Source of the DNA: Anaerolinea sp. | GTDB taxonomy: Bacteria > Chloroflexota > Anaerolineae > Anaerolineales > Anaerolineaceae | Assembly: GCA_029975965.1 (NCBI GenBank) | Contig: JARKOV010000008.1 | Span: 1 to 37,011, forward strand | DNA length: 37,011 nt | Direction: 5' to 3' | Part shown: piece after piece, positions 32,975-37,011 of the stretch | Position numbering within the stretch: the first letter of the stretch is position 1 | How the letters are laid out: every line of letters begins with the position of its first letter | The notes under the pieces: model-generated | The model's database searches: none | Told to the model about the DNA's origin: nothing | The model's input: the letters and a program-made list of their open reading frames with translations, nothing else | Made by a program: the position numbers and the translations under genes

Positions 32975-34627
32975 CTAGGCGGTGTCGAGTGACTCGGGCG
33001 GCCGCTTGCGGTGAATGACGACGTCGGTGGTGAGCGCCAATCCGGCGCTGGCAACCGCGCTGTGCACGGCGGCTTTGACCACGCTGGCCGCATCCCAGAT
33101 GCCGGCCTCGCCCATGTGGGCGATTTTGCGCTCGACCACGTCGAAGGCCGTGCCGGGGGCAGCACCGCGCAGGTCGGCCATAATCTCGATGTCGTTGAAG
33201 CCGGCATTCTGCCAGATGGCCCGCGCCGGTTCTTCCAACGCGCTGATCAGGATGCGGTAAGCCATTTTCTCGTCCGGATCGCCGGCCTGCGCCACTAACG
33301 GGCGGAGCGCTTCGCGGCACTGCAAGAGCGCCGCACCCCCGCCCGGCACCACGCCTTCGCGCATCGCGCCGCGCATGGCTTCTCCGGCGCGAGCGGCCAG
33401 CTCCTTGCGCTGCTCAATGGCAGTGGGGCTGAAATCGCCGACCCACAAGGTGGCCGAGCCGCCCATCAGGCGACCGATGCGCGCCAGGAGCAGGTCGCGG
33501 GCGTCCTTCTCCGTGGCGTGAGCATAGGTCTTGCGCAACTCGGCGATATGCTGGCGCAGCCGGCGGGGATCGCCGCGCCCGCCGATCACGCCGAAGAACT
33601 CGCTGTTGGCCCAAATCCGCCGCGCGCGCCCCAACTGGTCGGGCGTGACATCGCTGAGCGATTCGCCCGCAGCTTTGAAGAGGGCCGTCCCGCCGGTCAG
33701 GATGGCCAGGTCTTGCAGGGCGGCCTGGCGCTTGGTGGACGAGATCTCCGGCGACTTGACTCCCACCACGCTGATTTTGTCCTTGTTGACCGCCAGCAGC
33801 GACATGGCGCGGTCAGAGAACACCGAAGCGATGATGACCAGCCGCTTGACCTGGTTGGCGGCGGCCATGCTCAGCAGGGGCAGCAGGTCGGCCGGCTCGT
33901 TGATCTCCAGGTCGGAGATGAGCAGCGCGGCGTCCTCCAGCTCGGCGCGGAACGTCTCGGTGTTGTTCATCATCTCGCGGGAAAACCAACCGCTATCCCA
34001 ATACATGCCTTCAACGTACTCGCGCTCCAGGTCGCGCGAACGACCTGAGCGGATTTCCAGGCGGCCGTACTCGCCGATCACATCGAAGACCTCGCCGAGC
34101 ATTTTCGCCAGCGGCGGGTCGTTGATGATGGTGCCCGCTAGGCGAGCCAGTTGCTCTTTGCCCTGCAGGCGCGCGGTCATGCGGTCCAGCTCGGCGTGAA
34201 TGAGCGGCACGCAGCGGTCGAAGTAAGTGCGCATGCGCATGGCGTTGCCGCCGCCGGTGACAATGTACTGGGCGCCCTGGTTGAAGATGGATTGGAACAT
34301 GACCGCCGCCGTGGCGGTGCCGTCTCCGGCTTTCTCCTGGAGCTCCCACAAGACGTGGCGGAGGAACATGGCACCCACATCTGCGTCGCGCCCCTGAATC
34401 TGGATGATGCGCCGGGCGATCGTGCCGCCGCTGTCCAGTATTTCGGGCAATTTTTCGCGCTGAGCGGTATGCTCGAGGGCCACTTTGCGGGGGAACGGCC
34501 CCAGGGTGGGGCGGATTGCGTTGGCGATGATATCGATGCCACGCTGCATGCCGCGCCGCGCCCGGGGTTGGAAAACGACATTCGGTCTTTGGAAATCAAC
34601 CTCTTTTTTTACTGGGGGTCTCGCCAT
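32975..34627 (-). CDS. GroEL-like chaperonin paralogue lacking catalytic aspartates
   Basis: 550 residues aligned by eye with GroEL over its whole length: IRPTLGPFPRKVALE (GroEL PTLGPKGRNVVL), GDGTATA (101-107; ATP-site GDGTTTA, Asp102 kept), EGVVPGGGAALL (424-435) and GIWDAASVVKAA (Asp512, equivalent to Asp495). Two key positions differ. The residue matching GroEL Asp52 is Ser66 (LDSGG instead of TxDGV), and the one matching Asp398 is Arg413. These aspartates drive ATP hydrolysis in GroEL, so this protein may bind but not turn over ATP. The GGM-rich tail is absent and no groES is adjacent. It is unlikely to be the housekeeping GroEL. It is the first gene of a pair with the propeller. Confidence 0.88.
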   Translation of the reverse strand: MARPPVKKEVDFQRPNVVFQPRARRGMQRGIDIIANAIRPTLGPFPRKVALEHTAQREKLPEILDSGGTIARRIIQIQGRDADVGAMFLRHVLWELQEKAGDGTATAAVMFQSIFNQGAQYIVTGGGNAMRMRTYFDRCVPLIHAELDRMTARLQGKEQLARLAGTIINDPPLAKMLGEVFDVIGEYGRLEIRSGRSRDLEREYVEGMYWDSGWFSREMMNNTETFRAELEDAALLISDLEINEPADLLPLLSMAAANQVKRLVIIASVFSDRAMSLLAVNKDKISVVGVKSPEISSTKRQAALQDLAILTGGTALFKAAGESLSDVTPDQLGRARRIWANSEFFGVIGGRGDPRRLRQHIAELRKTYAHATEKDARDLLLARIGRLMGGSATLWVGDFSPTAIEQRKELAARAGEAMRGAMREGVVPGGGAALLQCREALRPLVAQAGDPDEKMAYRILISALEEPARAIWQNAGFNDIEIMADLRGAAPGTAFDVVERKIAHMGEAGIWDAASVVKAAVHSAVASAGLALTTDVVIHRKRPPESLDTA

Positions 34628-34718
34628 ACGACCAGTTCACCATCCCGACTGTTAAGTTGTGCTGCAAATGATGTAGTGTATCTTACCACGCCTCGCGCGA
34701 AACTACGGTCAGGAACTG

Positions 34719-34789
34719 GATTGTGTTTCAATTTTTCTGTAGAAATGTGGGCCATGCCCACATTTCTACAGAAATTAAATTACACAATC
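34719..34789. mobile_element. MITE-like palindromic element, copy 2 (71 bp)
   Basis: Terminal inverted repeats GATTGTGT / ACACAATC enclose a perfect 19-bp hairpin with a 3-base loop (34734-34752 and 34756-34774; stem includes AGAAATGTGGGC). The duplicated target is AGGAACTG (34711-34718 and 34790-34797), extendable to TCAGGAACTG. No transposase is encoded. It lies at the stop of the ABC ATPase gene and upstream of the chaperonin gene. Same architecture as the element at 10678-10747. With no T tract on either side it is not a typical terminator, though the hairpin could stop or stabilise transcripts. Confidence 0.75.
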
Positions 34790-35486
34790 AGGAACTGACG
34801 ATCTGACCGTCGCGCATCTGGCAAATTTCGTCGACGTAACCATCCACCAGCGGGTCGTGCGAGGACATCAACACGGTCAGCCCTTCTTTTTCGACGATTT
34901 GGTGGAACAGGGTGAGGATATCGCGCGCCGTGGTGCTGTCGAGCTCGCCGGTGGGCTCGTCGGCGAGGATCAGGCGCGGGCTGTTGGCCAGCGCGCGGGC
35001 GATTGCCACGCGCTGTTGCTGCCCGCCGGAGAGCTCGTAAGGGCGGTGGTGCATCCACTTGGTCAGCCCGACCAGCTCCAGCACCTCCAGGGTGCGCTGT
35101 TTCTTTTCCTTGCGCGAGGCTTCGGCGATGCGCAGCATCAGCTCGATGTTCTCGTAAGCCGAGAGCGTGGGCAGCAGCCCGAAGGATTGGAAGATGAAAC
35201 CGACCTCTTTCCGCCGCCAGCGGGTGAGGGCTTTTTCGTCCATTTTGGATAGGTCGCGCCCAAAGATGCGCACCGAGCCCCGGTCGGGCCGGTCGAGACC
35301 GCCCAGGCAGTTGAGCAAAGTGGTCTTGCCGCTGCCCGAACGACCTTTCAGGGCGATAAAGCGCCCGGAGGGAATTTGCAGATTGATCCCGCGCAGCGCC
35401 TGCACCTCGCGCGTGCCGGACTTGTAAATGCGCCAGACGTCCTCGGTCTCGATGACGTAGGGGATGGCAGGGGCTTCGACGGTCAT
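34788..35486 (-). CDS. ABC transporter ATP-binding protein (MacB/LolD-like)
   Basis: 232 residues, the size of a stand-alone ATPase that works with FtsX-type permeases in export or lipoprotein release. Walker [10 protein letters not shown] (48-56), Q-loop [17 protein letters not shown] with the LPTLSA phrase typical of this family, signature [12 protein letters not shown], Walker [14 protein letters not shown] and H-loop SSHD. It overlaps the upstream ATPase gene by 4 bp. Its stop lies in the target duplication of a MITE-like element, and the reading frame is not changed by it. Transported substrate unknown. Confidence 0.93.
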   Translation of the reverse strand: MTVEAPAIPYVIETEDVWRIYKSGTREVQALRGINLQIPSGRFIALKGRSGSGKTTLLNCLGGLDRPDRGSVRIFGRDLSKMDEKALTRWRRKEVGFIFQSFGLLPTLSAYENIELMLRIAEASRKEKKQRTLEVLELVGLTKWMHHRPYELSGGQQQRVAIARALANSPRLILADEPTGELDSTTARDILTLFHQIVEKEGLTVLMSSHDPLVDGYVDEICQMRDGQIVSS

Positions 35487-36535
35487 GGCTGCCTCCGGCT
35501 CGAGTCAGGTTTGCGCAGGCGGTTGAGCAGGCGGCGCAGTCCGCTCTCTTTCTCCAGCACCTGGGCGTTGCCGCCGGTGGCGTTGACCAGCGCCTGCTCG
35601 CGCTCGGTGGGCGGAGCGGGACGGATCAAGATGCCCTCCTCGGTCATCTCGACGAAGACGCGGCGCTTGATGTTGAACTGCTCGAGGTAGTCGCGCGGCA
35701 CCTGCAGCCGACCGGCGGAATCGAGCAAGACCACCTCCTCGAAGGTCATCTCTTCGTGGTGGGCTTCGCCGGCCGCCGCACCAGGCTGGGCGGCTTCGCC
35801 CTCGCCCGCTGCCGCGGGAACCGGCACGGCGACCGTCTGGCGCACCGTCTCGCTGGAGGTCTTGCCGTCGCGGATGGCCACCACGCGGTTGACATGCCGG
35901 GCAATGGCCTGGTCGTGGCTGACGATGATGGTGGTGAGGCCGAACTCGCGGTTGAGGTCTTTGAAGATGCCGAAAATCTGGTTAGCGGTGGCGGTGTCCA
36001 CCTCGCCGGTGGGCTCGTCGGCCAGCAAGAGCGACGGGTTGTTGGATAGGGCCACGGCAATCGCCACGCGCTGCTGCTCGCCGCCCGACATCTCGATCAG
36101 GCGGTGGAATTTTCGCTCGCCCAACCCGACCGCGTCGAGGAGCATTTCGGCGCGCTTGCCAGACTCACGGTTGACCTGCCCGGCGATGGTGATCGGCAGC
36201 TTGACGTTTTCCAGCGCGGAAAGGTAAGGGATCAGATTGCGCGCGCCCTGCTGCCAGACGAAGCCCACCCGCGTGCTGCGGTAGGTGTTCAATTCTGCAT
36301 CGCTCATCTTGAGCAGGTCGCGCCCGTCGACGAAAACGCGCCCGGCGGAAGGCCGGTCGAGCCCGCCGAGGATATTCATCAGGGTTGATTTGCCGCTGCC
36401 GCTGGCTCCGACGACGCCCAACAGCTCACCGCGGTGCACCAACAGGTCCAGGCCTTGCAGCGCGACCACTTCGAGGTTGGCGACCTTGTAAATTTTTACC
36501 AGACCGTCGCAAATGATGAAATTCTCATCGTCCAT
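35483..36535 (-). CDS. ABC transporter ATP-binding protein fused to an AbrB/SpoVT-like domain
   Basis: 350 residues. The first ~225 are a MacB/LolD-type ATPase: Walker A GASGSGKST (43-51), Q-loop FVWQQGARNLIPYLSALEN, signature MSGGEQQRVAIAVAL, Walker [14 protein letters not shown] and H-loop SHDQ. An Ala/Gly/Pro/Glu-rich linker (about 235-262) leads to FEEVVLLDSAGRLQVPRDYL ... RRVFVEMTEEGILIRP (266-308), which matches the swapped-hairpin AbrB/MazE/SpoVT fold. A basic tail ends the protein. The extra domain normally binds DNA or mediates dimerisation; here it may regulate or dimerise the ATPase (inference). Four bp after the permease gene, 4-bp overlap with the next ATPase. Confidence 0.88.
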   Translation of the reverse strand: MDDENFIICDGLVKIYKVANLEVVALQGLDLLVHRGELLGVVGASGSGKSTLMNILGGLDRPSAGRVFVDGRDLLKMSDAELNTYRSTRVGFVWQQGARNLIPYLSALENVKLPITIAGQVNRESGKRAEMLLDAVGLGERKFHRLIEMSGGEQQRVAIAVALSNNPSLLLADEPTGEVDTATANQIFGIFKDLNREFGLTTIIVSHDQAIARHVNRVVAIRDGKTSSETVRQTVAVPVPAAAGEGEAAQPGAAAGEAHHEEMTFEEVVLLDSAGRLQVPRDYLEQFNIKRRVFVEMTEEGILIRPAPPTEREQALVNATGGNAQVLEKESGLRRLLNRLRKPDSSRRQP

Positions 36536-36539
36536 ACGA

Positions 36540-37011
36540 TTACACCGCCTCGCCCAATTTGATGGCCTGGAAAATCTTCATGCGCATCAAAAGCAGGCCC
36601 AGCACCACCAGAGCAATCACGAATAAGACTGCGAACAGGATGTAAACCTGGAAAACCGAGGGCCAGTCGATCTGCACCAGGAAGGGCGGGATGCGCGCGG
36701 CCATATCGTTGCCGACTTGCAGATGTGGGATGAAGAAGTTGCTCACCCACACCCCCATGCCGGTGCCGGCGGCCAGCCCAGACAGGAAGAGGAAGGCCAG
36801 CTCGGCGGCCAGGAAGACCAGCATCTGACCTGCGGAAAGGCCGATGGCGCGCAGCATGCCTAGCTCGATGAAGCGCCGCCGGAAGGAGAAGAGCGCGTAG
36901 AGCAGGAAGCCCAACACGGTCAGGAAAGCCAGCGCCACAAAACCGACCGATAACAGGCCAAAGAAACCCTGCCGCTCGGGGCGGAGTTGTTCGTCATTGA
37001 GGATATCCAGC
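36540..37011 (-). CDS. FtsX/MacB-type ABC permease, C-terminal part (5' end outside the window)
   Basis: The frame is open to the window edge; about 157 C-terminal residues are present. Three TM helices are evident (VGFVALAFLTVLGFLLYALF, LVFLAAELAFLFLSGLAAGTGMGV and VYILFAVLFVIALVVLGLLLM). The family phrase RRRFIELGMLRAIGLSAGQM, which links TM helices to the coupling loop, is clear, and the end MRMKIFQAIKLGEAV is typical. Export or mechanotransmission with the two following ATPases is inferred. The internal GTG at 36938 is not the real start. Confidence 0.9.
   Translation of the reverse strand, partial: LDILNDEQLRPERQGFFGLLSVGFVALAFLTVLGFLLYALFSFRRRFIELGMLRAIGLSAGQMLVFLAAELAFLFLSGLAAGTGMGVWVSNFFIPHLQVGNDMAARIPPFLVQIDWPSVFQVYILFAVLFVIALVVLGLLLMRMKIFQAIKLGEAV

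Noticed and set aside
34628..34718. Promoter for the chaperonin gene
   Set aside because: Only weak matches (TACACT as -10, TTTCGC at 16 bp as -35) are visible on the - strand; not strong enough to list as a feature.
1..37011. tRNA, rRNA, CRISPR arrays, riboswitches, prophage or complete insertion sequences
   Set aside because: No cloverleaf-type sequence, rRNA core, regularly spaced repeats, recognised aptamer, integrase or intact transposase was seen by reading both strands; covariance-model searches were not possible.

Overview
The window is one stretch of a GC-rich bacterial chromosome. High-GC codon use, Pro/Thr-linked membrane proteins, a secreted protein with repeated '(Y/W)xxPLLxxRL ... 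VQN' modules, a Ni-superoxide dismutase and many large ABC and regulatory genes together suggest a Chloroflexota bacterium, probably of the Anaerolineae. That assignment is inference; there is no rRNA or other marker here to settle it. No tRNA, rRNA or CRISPR array was seen. Intergenic space is short and nearly every gene can be placed in a compact operon.

Left part (1-10.9 kb, + strand). The end of a peptide/oligopeptide ABC importer operon comes first: a permease carrying an extra extracellular lobe, then two ATPases. It is followed by a frameshifted REP-associated (IS200-like) transposase with two palindromes inside it. Next is a housekeeping run: NAD kinase (nadK), a zinc-finger membrane protein, recN and a 1168-residue regulator with a SARP/BTAD-type N-terminus, an NTPase domain and TPRs. 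The spacer after the regulator holds a 70-bp MITE-like element, a promoter with SARP-type direct repeats, and a strong terminator; together these suggest a small RNA.

Centre (10.9-24.8 kb). mutS2 (- strand) diverges from hutU, which is followed by two tandem single-TM paralogues. A lipoprotein and a secreted four-repeat protein come next (- strand). A tight - strand operon then makes or modifies a surface glycan: GT2 polyprenyl-phosphate-type glycosyltransferase, methyltransferase, GT4 glycosyltransferase, three more methyltransferases and a flippase-like membrane protein. The first gene of this operon is GC-rich like the host. All the others are visibly AT-richer, with an abrupt change at the first gene junction, so the operon looks like a host gene capping acquired DNA.

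Right part (24.8-37 kb). sodN and its processing peptidase sodX are translationally coupled and face a giant alpha-2-macroglobulin with an intact thioester and six predicted TM helices inserted where the bait region normally lies. holB follows on the + strand with an apparently leaderless promoter. Convergent to it are an Asp-box beta-propeller gene and a GroEL-like chaperonin that has lost both Asp residues used for ATP hydrolysis. After a second MITE-like element (71 bp, perfect 19-bp hairpin, 8-bp target duplication) comes a MacB/LolD-type ABC system: two ATPases, one with a C-terminal AbrB/SpoVT-like domain, and the 3' part of an FtsX-type permease.

The best candidates for something undescribed are the inactive-looking chaperonin paired with a beta-propeller, the membrane-inserted macroglobulin, the SARP-type promoter/small RNA next to the BTAD regulator, the ABC ATPase-AbrB fusion, the permease with a binding-protein-like lobe, and the 70-71 bp mobile palindrome family.
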